Origin: Anisus vortex
Taxonomy: Eukaryota; Mollusca; Gastropoda; Planorbidae
Direction of reading: 5' to 3'
Length of the DNA: 64,000 bases
Assembly: GCA_949126835.1 (NCBI GenBank)
Contig: OX421497.1
Span: 13,983,132 to 14,047,131, forward strand
Shown: positions 1 through 11,052 of the stretch, piece by piece
How the letters are laid out: the number at the start of each line of letters is the position of its first letter
Position numbering within the stretch: the stretch's first letter is position 1
The notes under the pieces: generated by a model
Seen by the model: only the letters and a program-made list of their open reading frames with translations
Told to the model about the DNA's origin: nothing
Database searches by the model: none
Position numbers and translations under genes: made by a program

Positions 1-157
1 CCGCTGTGGACATGTAAACTTGGAAGGTGTGGGGAATGATTCCAATGATGTTTAACGAGCGCAATAATCGTGCAACATATTTTGTCAATAACGAAATAAC
101 AGTCAATTTCCCCATTGGCATGTCTGCATTAAACCTTCCCCTACCCCCTTTTCTTAA

Positions 158-226
158 CCCTCTCTCCCTCTCCTTCCGTTTTCACCCCCTCTCCCTCTCC
201 TTCCGTTTTCACCCCCTCTCCCTCCC
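158..226. repeat. short direct repeat, about 30 bp, two and a half copies
   Basis: The pyrimidine-rich unit CCCTCTCCCTCTCCTTCCGT followed by TTTCAC is repeated head to tail just upstream of the TATA-like word. It may be simple-sequence expansion or a polypyrimidine promoter element. Confidence 0.6.
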
Positions 227-240
227 CACCCAACTACGCC

Positions 241-247
241 TATATAA
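241..247 (+). promoter_or_regulatory. possible TATA box
   Basis: TATATAA lies in a pyrimidine-rich stretch. About 30 nt downstream (near 272) the sequence becomes a leader-like, CA- and T-rich stretch, and a good splice donor follows at 734. This arrangement could be a core promoter for a short isoform of the downstream LIM gene or for an unrelated transcript. TATA-like words are common in AT-rich DNA, so this is a weak call. Confidence 0.22.
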
Positions 248-271
248 CCCACACACATATATTTTGTTTGC

Positions 272-733
272 ACACCGCACACAAAACTCATCCCTCGCCG
301 TACCATCTCATTTATAGACATTCTTACAGCAGACGACGGTTTTGCACACGGCCCTAAAGAAAAGTTTTGTGTTTTTTCTCTATTTCTCCGCTCCGCCCCT
401 CTTCTCTTTCTCTCTCTCTAAGTTAGACCAAAAAAAAAACAGGATGGCTACCCTTATTTCGAAAGTCGACCGAGTAGGCCTGTCTCGCTTTCGCTCACAC
501 TTACCGAAGAGAGGAGGCGATTACTTGGACAAAATTAACCCCGCGGTATCACATCTGTCAATCCCGTTTGTGGTCTGTGGACTTTTTGATATCGTCAGGA
601 GAAAACAACAACATCCTCGCGCCTCTCTTTTCGTATTTCCACACACACACGAAGAAGCCATTGGACAGTGATTTGTACAGATATTATATCCTATTGTATA
701 ATCGGACATTTTAAAGATATCTCTACAGTTACT
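272..733 (+). other. possible 5' exon ending at a strong donor
   Basis: The segment runs from the expected start of a TATA-driven transcript to ACT|GTAAGTAT at 734, a strong donor match. It contains an ATG at 444 in a good context (cAGGATGG) that opens a 75-codon frame, stopping at 669-671 before the donor. If spliced to a downstream exon, that frame would be an upstream ORF rather than the N terminus of a larger protein. The short product has no domain I recognise. No exon continuing it can be identified before 39256, so the link to the LIM gene is speculative. Confidence 0.18.
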
Positions 734-735
734 GT

Positions 736-2036
736 AAGTATACATTATCTATAAAATATTATTTCATTATTAAAATTATTGATTAAGTAAACGTTTAGTT
801 GCTTTGGGTGCTGACAGCTTGAAGCTATTATACCCCCCCCCCTTTTTTTTTCCCCCCTCTTTTAAGACAATTTACTAGGGCCTCGACTATATCAAAAGTC
901 TGGCAAATGTATTTCATCACTTGTTGCCTATTATTGATTTTTATGTACGACAAAAACAAATATGCCGGTGCCCTTGTTTAGTTATTCTATCTTAAAATAC
1001 TATTTCTCTGAACACACTAGGACTAGCCTTTTAATTTTTATTTCTTTCGTATTTATTTTATTATTCTGGTGGATTGGAAGAAAGAAACAAAGAAAGATTC
1101 AATAAAAACAATAAGGTTCAATTCATTTGATTTCCTCCAATTTCTAAAAGGGAAATTCCCGGATCTATTTACGGCCACACCAGTCCTACTAGGGTCAAGC
1201 TAAAGCCACGCCCATTTGACTCCCATCCGCACTCGATTGCCTCAATCTCTCCCTATCCCTCCCCCCCCCCCTATCTTTCCTTCTCTACAAATTTAGTTTG
1301 TTTGAAACTTATATCTAACGGATAACGTTTACAGAGTACTGTATTAACTGTATAGTTTATAAATGACAATGTAATATGTTTGATCTAACATTTCTCTGCA
1401 GATGATATTCCCGATTTAATGAAACGATACTCTGTATTTCCAATAAGTGAAAACAGACATCAGACATGTTATTTGAATTGAATTTCTTTTCTTTATTTTT
1501 TTTACATCAGTAGTTGTAGGTTGTTTTTTTTTCAAACTTTTCTTTTTTAAAGAAATGTTACCCAGTTTACTATTTGTTTTAACTTCATGACTCAATCGTC
1601 CCCACCCCCTCCTCCCTATGAACAAAATATATTTTATATCGTCATCTAACTTCTGGAACACTAACCTTTCCAAGCATGGGCGACCTCATACCAGCCACAT
1701 AGGCTGTACATGTTGTGTTTTCTTTCCCGGAGGAAATAATGTAAACATAATTTCCAGACTCTGTAGGTCTACATAAACATAATTTTCTTAGGAGTGGTGC
1801 AAAGGGGGAGGGTGGGGGGGGGGGAGGAGACAACCTAAATTATTCTTTTTTTTTTGCTATTGTTCTTTAACAACATCTTTGCAGCATCCGGTTGTGGGAA
1901 CGTGGGGGGAGGGGGGGGGGGGAGAGATGTGCGCGGTTGCAAGTGCCAAATTATAGCTCGGACTCTTTTGTTTCTTTTTCAATCTTATAAATCGAATACG
2001 ACGACTGTATAATGTAAAGAAACTCACTATGTCCGA
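736..2036. other. no gene seen; AT-rich with homopolymer runs
   Basis: I see no coding signal, tRNA or transposon ends here. The stretch has C-runs near 834 and 1260, G-runs near 1815 and 1910, and T-runs. Short open frames on the - strand carry low-complexity translations and are not supported as genes. Confidence 0.6.
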
Positions 2037-2693
2037 AGAGAGTGAATGAGAGAGAAAGAAAGAGAGAAAAAGATGGAGAGAGAGAGGGTGGGAGAGAGAG
2101 AGGGAGAGAGAGAAAGAGAGGGAGAGAGAGAGGGAGAGAGAGGGAGAGAGAGACGGAGAGAGAGACGGAGAGAGAGAGGGAGAGAGAGAGGGAGAGAGAG
2201 GGAGAGAGAGAGGGGGAGAGAGAGAGGGAGGGAGAGACGGAGAGAGAGAGGGAGAGAGAGGGAGAGAGAGAGGGAGGGAGAGAGAGAGGGGGGGAGAGAG
2301 AGCGGGGGCAGAGAGAGCGGGGGGAGAGAGAGGGAGATTGAGAGAGAGGGGGGAGAGAGAGAAAGAGAGAGAGATAAGGAGAGAGAGGGAGTCAGGGAGA
2401 GAGAGAAAGAGAGAGAAGGAGAGAAAGGGAGAGAAAGAGAGAGAGAGAACGAGAGAGAGGGAGAGAGAGAGAGTGAGGGGGAGAGAGAGAGGGAGGGAGA
2501 GAGATAGTGAGGGGGAGAGAGAGAGAGTGAGGGAGAGGGAGAGAGAGATGGGGAGAGAGAGGGAGAGAGAGAGGGGGAGAGAGAGAGGAAGTGAGGGAGA
2601 GAGAGGGAGTGAGGGGGGGAGAGGGAGAGAGAGGGAGTGAGGGGAAGAGAGAGAGTGAGGGAGAGAGAGGGAGAGAGAGTTAGTGAGAAAAGG
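2037..2693. repeat. GA-rich purine tract (GAGAGAG/GGGAGA)
   Basis: About 650 nt are almost purely purine on the + strand, mainly GAGA interspersed with GGGA and GGGG. The complementary strand is pure pyrimidine with mirror symmetry, which can form triplex DNA. Long open frames on both strands here are composition artefacts. Confidence 0.95.
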
Positions 2694-2827
2694 GACCCAT
2701 ACATTAACGATTTTTTTTTACTAAAAATAGTTCACAGGGTTTAGGTTATTCCCGTTGACGTCATCGCATCTTTGTGTAGGGTCTTGGCGGATGAAGCTTG
2801 CCAGGTGTCCGGTTTTAAACCAATCAG

Positions 2828-2957
2828 TCCAGTATTTCAACAGATTGTCCGGTATTTCAGCTGACTGTCCGCTTTTTCAAAAGACTGTCCGGCATTTCAG
2901 CAGACTCTCCGGTGTTTCAGCAGACTCTCCGGTGTTTCAGCAGACTGTCCGGTATTT
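2828..2957. repeat. 21-bp minisatellite, about six copies
   Basis: The core unit reads GTATTTCAGCAGACTGTCCG with about 21-nt spacing. The variants CTCC for TGTCC and GTGTTT for GTATTT show diverged copies. The period is a multiple of three, so a short frame stays open, but there is no other coding evidence. Confidence 0.85.
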
Positions 2958-3716
2958 TATTGTTTGATTTGGGTGGTCGTTCTTCCTCTCCCCCCCCCCC
3001 TCCCCCACTCTCACCACCCTATTTTATCACCATTTATTTAAAAACTTCGCTAAATGTGAGGAAGCGCTTTTAGCACCTAAACAAATTATGTCGGTTAATA
3101 AAAACACAACTTTAAACAGACCAAACAAAGCTTGTTTTGTTTTTTACATACATGTAGATTGGTCTACATGATATACTTGACTTCTTGACTTCGTTATGTC
3201 ATTAACCTTCAGACTTGTAAGATGCTTTCAAGACACTTAGTTCTTTTTCCGCCTCTTGTGTTTGTATAATGACTCTAAGCCCCGCCTTTTAATATAAAAG
3301 AAAACAACACAAACAAACAAACTACACACACACAGATACATAAACACATGCACACACACAAACACAACGTACGCAAATAGAGACACACTCAACTCTATTT
3401 TTATCATTTTATTTTTTAAAGACTTCTTTTCATTAAATGCATGATCGCATTGACTAGGTCCGAGCGTTTCGCTTAATAACTCATGCAAATTATTTTTAAT
3501 TGTGCATCAAATATAAAAGGCAATAATTTAAATAATACCAACGTGTCGTATATATTTCTTTTAGTTATTTCGACCAGTTTATGTTTACTTTTCAGGGTCG
3601 TCGGGAAAACCAGGTTGGACAGTTTAAATACCCCTGTAGGTATGTAATCATTGGTCGTGTGGCCAGCACAACGCACAGTTACAATTTACATATCCCCAAT
3701 GACTGCTAAGTAATCG
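2958..3716. other. no gene; contains a SINE-core fragment
   Basis: The stretch is AT-rich with a C-run at 2991 and a CA-rich patch near 3320-3370. Around 3650-3675, GTCGTGTGGCCAGCACAACG is the reverse complement of the conserved core seen in the SINEs at 4514 and 35953, so a short - strand SINE remnant lies here. Nothing else is recognised. Confidence 0.5.
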
Positions 3717-3969
3717 TCTGGACTAGTTAGTCTGGACTAAATATTCTGGACTAGTTAGTCTGGACTAAATATTCTGGACTAGGTAGTCTGGACTAAATAT
3801 TCTGGACTAAATATTCTGGACTAGGTAGTCTGGACTAAATATTCTGGACTAGGTAGTCTAAACTAAATATTCTGGATTAGTTAGTCTGGACTAAATATTC
3901 TGGACTAGGTAGTCTGGACTAAATATTCTGGACTAGGTAGTCTGGACTAAATATTCTGGACTAAATAGT
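3717..3969. repeat. 14-bp repeats organised as a 28-bp unit
   Basis: Alternating 14-mers, CTGGACTAGGTAGT and CTGGACTAAATATT, form a 28-bp higher-order unit repeated about nine times with small variations (GTTAGT/GGTAGT, one AAACTA variant). This is a clear two-step tandem expansion. Confidence 0.93.
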
Positions 3970-4513
3970 TTTAAGTGACTAATTGGTATCATTATGCCTT
4001 CCTGGACCCAAATTGCCTTATTGTCAAATGCCGTTTGCTTCTATTTAAAACAAACAAACTATTCAACTTTCATACACTGAGCCTACTGTGATTAGGATTA
4101 AGGCGCTTCAAGTGTGTCAACTTGACATTTCACTGTTTTCCAACTTTAAATTCCCACAAATTACACTTGTACATTTCTCCTTAAGCTAGATACGTCCACG
4201 ATGAAGTGTGTATTAAACTCTTTAGAATATTAGGGTAAGGGGGGGTAGAGTAGGAAGTGGGGAGGTGTTGGAGCGAAATATGTAAACAAATACTTTAGTA
4301 ACATAATCCATTTGAACTCTTTAAATGTTCCACTAGGTTGCCAGTTCTGGAGTTCCGCTCAGCTTGCTTTCTAGAACAATAACAAGACGTAATGTAATGT
4401 AACATACTCTACCTGTTCTGAGCTGGCACTGACGCTGCAATGCACGGACATTACTTATTAAATAACAGAACATTTTAAAGCCAGTTTGTCTATAACAGTA
4501 TTATTCATCTTCA
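3970..4513. other. no gene seen
   Basis: This is unique-looking AT-rich sequence with a G-rich patch around 4235-4270. I found no coding, RNA or transposon signal. Confidence 0.55.
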
Positions 4514-4780
4514 GGAACGGTGGCCAAGCGGCAGCGCGCACGGCTAATGTACCAAAGGTCTCCGGTTCAAATCCATGTAGAGTTTAAATTTGTTTTCCGG
4601 TTCTAGAGGGTGTCTCTAGTCTACTTAATTGAGCCTACCTGGCAGTAGTTGTGGAAAGGTCACGTAAGGCGGCTGGACATTGTGCCGGCCACACAATCCC
4701 CTTGTATTCCGCGTCCACAGAAACTTGTGAACGCTGCGTCACTTGCCCTTAAGCTAAAATTTGTCTGAAAAGGATACATA
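4514..4780 (+). mobile_element. tRNA-derived SINE
   Basis: An RNA polymerase III type-2 promoter is visible: A-box-like TGGCCAAGCGG at 4521-4531 and B-box GGTTCAAATCC at 4564-4574, with tRNA-like spacing. The downstream body contains GTGCCGGCCACACAATCCCC and CCACAGAAACTTG. The same core occurs behind a different tRNA-like head at 35953 and in reverse at 29262. Such conserved-core SINEs are widespread in invertebrates. The head is too degenerate for a working tRNA. The 3' end is set where similarity fades and is approximate. Confidence 0.8.
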
Positions 4781-6354
4781 CTTTTTTTTTTACTATATAT
4801 AGACCTACCTAGAATTTAAAAAATTATTTTAAATATCATAATCTATACATTTCACATCTAACATTCCAGTGCAACATTCTAGTCAAATTTTATCTGCTCT
4901 CTAGTTCTTGAAATATTTTTTTATAATTGTTGAAATGCAGGAAATCTGATACCGTGCATTTTCTTCTGACAGTGGTTCTAAATATTTGTTTAAAACAAAT
5001 TGTTTATTATACAAATGTTTATAATTATGCTTGTCAACACAGAGATCCTCGTGTTTGTCTGTACACGGTTTCTTCAAACTCTATGGGGATTTGTGTCGTG
5101 CTCATCATACAATAAACGGGTTGAGATTTCAGCATTTTGAGAACCGTTGGATTATCTCTACCAAACAAAAAAAAGTGTTTAGCGTGCAGGAGACTTGATT
5201 TCGATGTTTCGTCTACTGGTGGACTTGTGGTGAAGAGAGAGAGAGAGAGAGAGACAGAGAGAGAGAAAGAAGAGGGTACTGTTTTGGGGAAGGGAGGAGG
5301 AAGGAAGGAGGGTGCTAAATGTAGAGTTGGAGAAAAGAGGAGGGAAAACTTTTTGTTGTTGTTGTTGTTATGTCGGTTGCTAACGAGTATGCAGGAGTCA
5401 TGCGGGGTGGAACACGAAAACATTTGGATTACGTGAGCAGTTACAGACGTGTGTGACGTCAAACCAGCCGCACGTGGCTAGTTTCAATTGCGATGAGGGA
5501 GGAGGGGGCGAGGAGGTGGGTACTGGGTGGGGCGAGCCATCAAGTCCTGCCCCATTGCTGATGGCTTATGGTAGTGCTAACTTGATCTGACTGCTCATTC
5601 CGGAAAACAAACAAAAAATCTATTGATATTTGTAATACATGAGAACTGATAATTCTACTGACCATACAATCTTCTGGTGATTAGAGGCCAATACACCTGG
5701 TGAGCAGAGGCGTCTACCTGAAAAATAACGTGAAAAAAAAAAAGCATCCACACTCACTGGTTACACTTTGGCCGGGGCAAAGACAATTGTTAAGATGAGT
5801 ACATTTGCTTAAATTGTCAAAGTTCTACCTAGAATTCCCTTTTTCATGTTGTTGTTTTTTCTGTTTGCTAAAATGTACTGTGTTGAGCCGCCCCCTATGA
5901 ACCGCCCAAAAAAACGTGTTAAACAATGAGTTATGTGATTGCATGCTTTTACTCGACCGTTCCCACAGATTGAATCATTCGACACCTTGGAACATACCTC
6001 TATATATGTCTATCGGTTATCTTTATTCAATTATTTGAAAACATTTGGACTGTGTTATATGTTTGAAAAAAATGTATGCTCTTGTATGTATGTATGTGTG
6101 TAACCAATAGTAGGCCTACAGTTGTGGAAATGGGAGGGGGCAACAGTTAGAGACCCATCACTCACTTCCAGAGTTGAGAGGAGCCCACTAAAAATATGTC
6201 GTAAAAATTGTTTCATTAGGCTACATAGTTGCCAGTCTGGGGAGGGGGGGGGGGAGGCATTTTTAAATCAGCCCCTGAATTCTTTTATTATCACAGTTGT
6301 ATTAGCACATTGCATTAGTTTAGCATGTGCATAACTTCATGTGTGTTGAGAGAA
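4781..6354. other. no gene seen; short GA and TGTA repeats
   Basis: The stretch is AT-rich, with a GA tract at 5236-5270, a (GTT)n patch at 5354, G-runs at 5495-5530 and 6240-6258, and TGTATG repeats near 6083. The longest short frames overlap the low-complexity tracts and have no family resemblance. Confidence 0.55.
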
Positions 6355-8946
6355 AGAGAGAGTGAGAGATAGATGAGATAGAGATAGATAGAGATAGGTA
6401 GAGATAGGTAGAGATAGATAGAGATAGATAGTTAGATAGATAGTTAGATAGATAGATAGAGATAGATAGATAGAGATAGATAGATAGATAGAGATAGATA
6501 GATAGAGATAGATATAGATAGGTAGAGATAGATAGAGATAGATAGAGATAGATAGAGATAGATAGAGATAGATAGAGATAGATAGAGATAGATAGATATA
6601 GATAGAGATAGATAGAGATAGATAGATAGAGATAGATAGAGATAGATAGAGATAGATAGAGATAGATAGAGATAGATAGAGATAGATAGAGATAGATAGA
6701 GATAGATAGAGATAGATAGATAGAGATAGATAGATATAGATAGAGATAGATAGATAGAGATAGATAGAGATAGATAGAGATAGATAGATAGGTAGAGATA
6801 GATAGAGATAGATAGATAGATAGAGATAGTTAGAGATAGATAGAGATAGATAGAGATAGATAGAGATAGATAGATATAGATAGAGATAGATAGAGATAGA
6901 TAGATAGAGATAGATAGAGATAGATAGATAGAGATAGATAGAGATAGATAGATATAGATAGAGATAGATAGAGATAGATAGATAGAGATAGATAGATAGA
7001 GATAGATAGATAGAGATAGATAGATAGAGATAGATAGAGATAGATAGAGATAGATAGATAGAGATAGATAGAGATAGATAGAGATAGATAGAGATAGATA
7101 GATAGAGATAGATAGAGATAGATAGATAGAGATAGATAGATAGGTAGAGATAGATAGAGATAGTTAGATAGATAGAGATAGAGATAGATAGAGATAGATA
7201 GATATAAATAGAGATAGATAGAGATAGATAGATAGAGATAGATCGATAGAGATAGATAGAGATAGATAGAGATAGATAGCTAGGTAGAGATAGATAGAGA
7301 TAGATAGATAGGTAGAGATAGATAGAGATAGATAGAGATAGATAGAGATAGATAGAGATAGATAGAGATAGATAGATAGATAGAGATATATAGATAGAGA
7401 TAGATAGAGATAGATAGATAGGTAGAGATAGAGATAGATAGGTAGAGATAGATATAGATAGATAGAGATAGATAGATAGGTAGAGATAGATAGAGATAGA
7501 TAGATAGGTAGAGATAGATAGAGATAGATAGAGATAGATAGAGATAGATAGATAGAGATAGATAGAGATAGATAGAGATAGATAGATAGGTAGACATAGA
7601 TAGAGATAGAGATAGATAGATAGAGATAGATAGATAGGTAGAGATAGATAGAGATAGATAAATAGAGATAGATAGAGATAGCTAGAGAAAGATAGATAGA
7701 GATAGATGGAGATAGATAGATAGATAGAGATAGAGAGAGATAGATAGAGATAGATAGATAGAGATAGATAGAGATAGATAGATAGAGATAGATAGAGATA
7801 GATAGATAGATAGAGATAGATAGAGATAGATAGATAGAGATAGATAGAGATAGATAGAGATAGATAGAGATAGATAGAGATAGATAGGTAGAGATAGATA
7901 GAGATAGATAGAGATAGATAGATAGATAGAGATAGATAGAGATAGATAGATAGAGATAGATAGAGATAGATAGATAGTTAGAGATAGATAGAGATAGATA
8001 GAGAGAGATAGAGATAGTTAGAGATAGATAGAGATAGATAGTTAGAGATAGATAGTTAGAGATAGATAGAGATAGATAGATAGAGATAGATAGATAGAGA
8101 TAGATAGAGATAGATAGAGATAGATAGAGATAGATAGAGATAGATAGAGATAGATAGAGATAGATAGATAGAGATAGATAGAGATAGATAGAGATAGATA
8201 GAGATAGTTAGAGATAGATAGAGATAGATAGAGATAGATAGAGATAGATAGAGATAGATAGAGATAGATAGAGATAGTTAGAGATAGATAGAGATAGATA
8301 GAGATAGATAGAGATAGATAGAGATAGATAGATAGAGATAGATAGATAGTTAGAGAAAGATAGAGATAGATAGATATAGATAGAGATAGATAGAGATAGA
8401 TAGAGATAGATAGATAGAGATAGATAGAGATAGATAGAGATAGATAGAGATAGATAGATAGAGATAGATAGATAGAGATAGATAGATAGAGATAGATAGA
8501 GATAGATAGAGATAGATAGAGATAGATAGATAGAGATAGATAGAGATAGATAGAGATAGATAGAGATAGATAGAGATAGTTAGAGATAGATAGAGATAGA
8601 TAGAGATAGATAGAGATAGATAGAGATAGATAGAGATAGATAGAGATAGTTAGAGATAGATAGAGATAGATAGAGATAGATAGAGATAGATAGATAGAGA
8701 TAGATAGATAGTTAGAGATAGATAGAGATAGATAGAGATAGATAGATAGAGATAGATAGAGATAGATAGATAGAGATAGATAGATAGAGATAGATAGAGA
8801 TAGATAGATAGATAGAGATAGATAGAGATAGATAGAGATAGATAGAGATAGATAGAGATAGATAGATAGATAGATAGAGATAGATAGATAGAGATAGATA
8901 GAGATAGATAGAGATAGATAGAGATAGATAGAGATATAGAGATAGC
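6355..8946. repeat. 2.6-kb GATA-type microsatellite array
   Basis: The array is built almost wholly from GATA tetramers, with frequent GAGATAGATA decamer phasing and occasional GGTA, GTTA or GATATA variants. Multi-kilobase GATA arrays are known from several animal genomes, sometimes on sex chromosomes. Nothing here shows which chromosome this is. Stop-free frames on the complement (Ser-Ile-Tyr-Leu repeats) are artefacts. Confidence 0.97.
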
Positions 8947-9444
8947 TAAAGAGAAAGGATGAAGAAGTGACAAACGAACGATTGCTTCTTTCAAGACATT
9001 TGCATTAGTCATGTCTGGCTTTCACCGTAAATTCCACCCCTCCCCACCCATGTAATTCTTTATCTAATATATAAACCTTTCTCTCTTCAAGAAATTTTAC
9101 ACCGTCTCGGCCCCCTCCCCCCATCACCCACAACACACGCGCCGTCTTTTCTTCCTTTTTTTTCCCCCTAACTTTAAATTGTTTTTCCTTCACCCTGATG
9201 ATTTCCACACCTTACCTTTAACTTGGACAAATGTTGTGTGTGTGTGTTTTTTTTTTAAACAAACAGAAACCCAATTTTTTTTTTCTGTCTGTGGATACAT
9301 TTCAAGACTTTAATCACACATGGGTCTTAATGTAGCACAGTAGCTAGAGTCTAGAGTTGTTGTTTTTTTAATCAGCCCAACTATTCCTGTCTATGCTTCT
9401 GTGAAATTGCATGACTTAGTCTAACATTAGTGTCAGAAGTCAGA
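8947..9444. other. no gene seen
   Basis: Unique AT-rich sequence with a TG patch at 9235-9248 and T-runs. A 67-codon - strand frame has no recognisable features. Confidence 0.55.
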
Positions 9445-10107
9445 ACTACACACAGTAGCTAGATTGACTACACACAGTAACTAGATTGACTACACACAGT
9501 AGCTAGATTGACTACACACAGTAACTAGATTGACTACACACAGTAGCTAGATTGACTACACACAGTAGCTAGATTGACTACACACAGTAGCTAGATTGAC
9601 TACACACAGTAACTAGATTGACTACACACAGTAGCTAGATTGACTACACACAGTAGCTAGATTGACTACACACAGTAGCTAGATTGACTACACACAGTAG
9701 CTAGATTGACTACACACAGTAGCTAGATTGACTACACACAGTAGCTAGATTGACTACACACAGTAGCTAGATTGACTACACACAGTAACTAGATTGACTA
9801 CACACAGTAGCTAGATTGACTACACACAGTAGCTAGATTGACTACACACAGTAGCTAGATTGACTACACACAGTAGCTAGATTGACTACACACAGTAGCT
9901 AGATTGACTACACACAGTAGCTAGATTGACTACACACAGTAACTAGATTGACTACACACAGTAGCTAGATTGACTACACACAGTAGCTAGATTGACTACA
10001 CACAGTAACTAGATTGACTACACACAGTAGCTAGATTGACTACACACAGTAGCTAGATTGACTACACACAGTAGCTAGATTGACTACACACAGTAGCTAG
10101 ATTGACT
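9445..10107. repeat. 22-bp satellite, about 30 copies
   Basis: The unit AGATTGACTACACACAGTAG plus CT is repeated nearly perfectly. The only recurrent variant is GTAACT for GTAGCT, in scattered copies. Low divergence implies recent amplification or homogenisation. Confidence 0.97.
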
Positions 10108-10460
10108 CAATGGGAAATAAAACAGCACATACAAAATCTAAAAGGCATGACTTAATCTAATGCAGACTTTGAGACATTAGACCTCCTAGCTGTTTTGCGT
10201 GTGTTAGGCATCGTCTCTTCTATGTTACCGTTTAATAATAAATATCAATTTGCTACATAATCATAGAACACACTTAGTCTATTTGATATAAATCCTACAT
10301 TTTTGTGTAATAAGAAAATCATATTTTACACTATATTTACCGGTATAATAAACTATTACACAAAGAATACTAAACAAGAGGTATTCTGTTGAACCGAGCA
10401 TAAAGTCGTGAGAATTTTCGTTATGCAGCTGTCACGTTTTCTCAACAGGTCTACCCCACT
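10108..10460. other. no gene seen
   Basis: AT-rich sequence between the 22-bp array and an inverted-repeat element; no signals recognised. Confidence 0.5.
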
Positions 10461-10944
10461 GAACTATATATACATTGAGTGCTCAATCACTTAAATTGTA
10501 GGAGAAAATGCTGACTCTTATATATAGATAAGTGAACCCCAGTAAGATGGTAGATTAGACGTGGAAGTACATAAAACTAAATATTTTCTTTATGATTTTG
10601 TTTTAAATACTTTAAATTTTAATAAATAGGCCTACCGTCGTATAGAACTTTTTACTTTTATATAAATGTGACTGAGCTATCCAAATTAAATACATATTTA
10701 ATCGTTTCAGTAAAAGCAATACGAGAGTATATTCATAAATTGTATGTTCAGTGTCTCAAGAGTTCATTTTCATCAAATTTCATTCACGCATTTCCGTAAA
10801 GTGTTTAAATTTAATGTCTTTCCCGGTCAAATCAGCCATCTTACTGGGGTTCACTTATCTATATCTATTTTATCGATTTTCTCCTCATTTGTATGTTTTA
10901 TTTTAAATGATTGAGCAAACTCCATGTATATAGCCTATAGCTCG
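10461..10944. mobile_element. foldback/MITE-like element with long inverted arms
   Basis: The left arm (about 10461-10556) and right arm (about 10827-10944) are inverted copies. The block AGATAAGTGAACCCCAGTAA at 10528-10547 recurs in reverse complement at about 10840-10860, and the outer CTCAATCA and GGAGAAAAT words are also inverted. About 270 AT-rich nt separate the arms. The exact ends and any target duplication are not clear, so the superfamily is open. Confidence 0.65.
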
Positions 10945-11052
10945 ATGTCTACCCACTTAGAAAAAAGACAACGCCTCTCTTTTCCTATTTTCGATAGCAA
11001 ACGCTGCCAAAAGCATTGTCTTATTTATGTATACCACCGAGCTATATATAAC

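Noticed and set aside
2027..2704. Ser/Leu/Pro-rich and Arg/Glu-rich frames
   Set aside because: They follow purely from the GA-rich purine tract.
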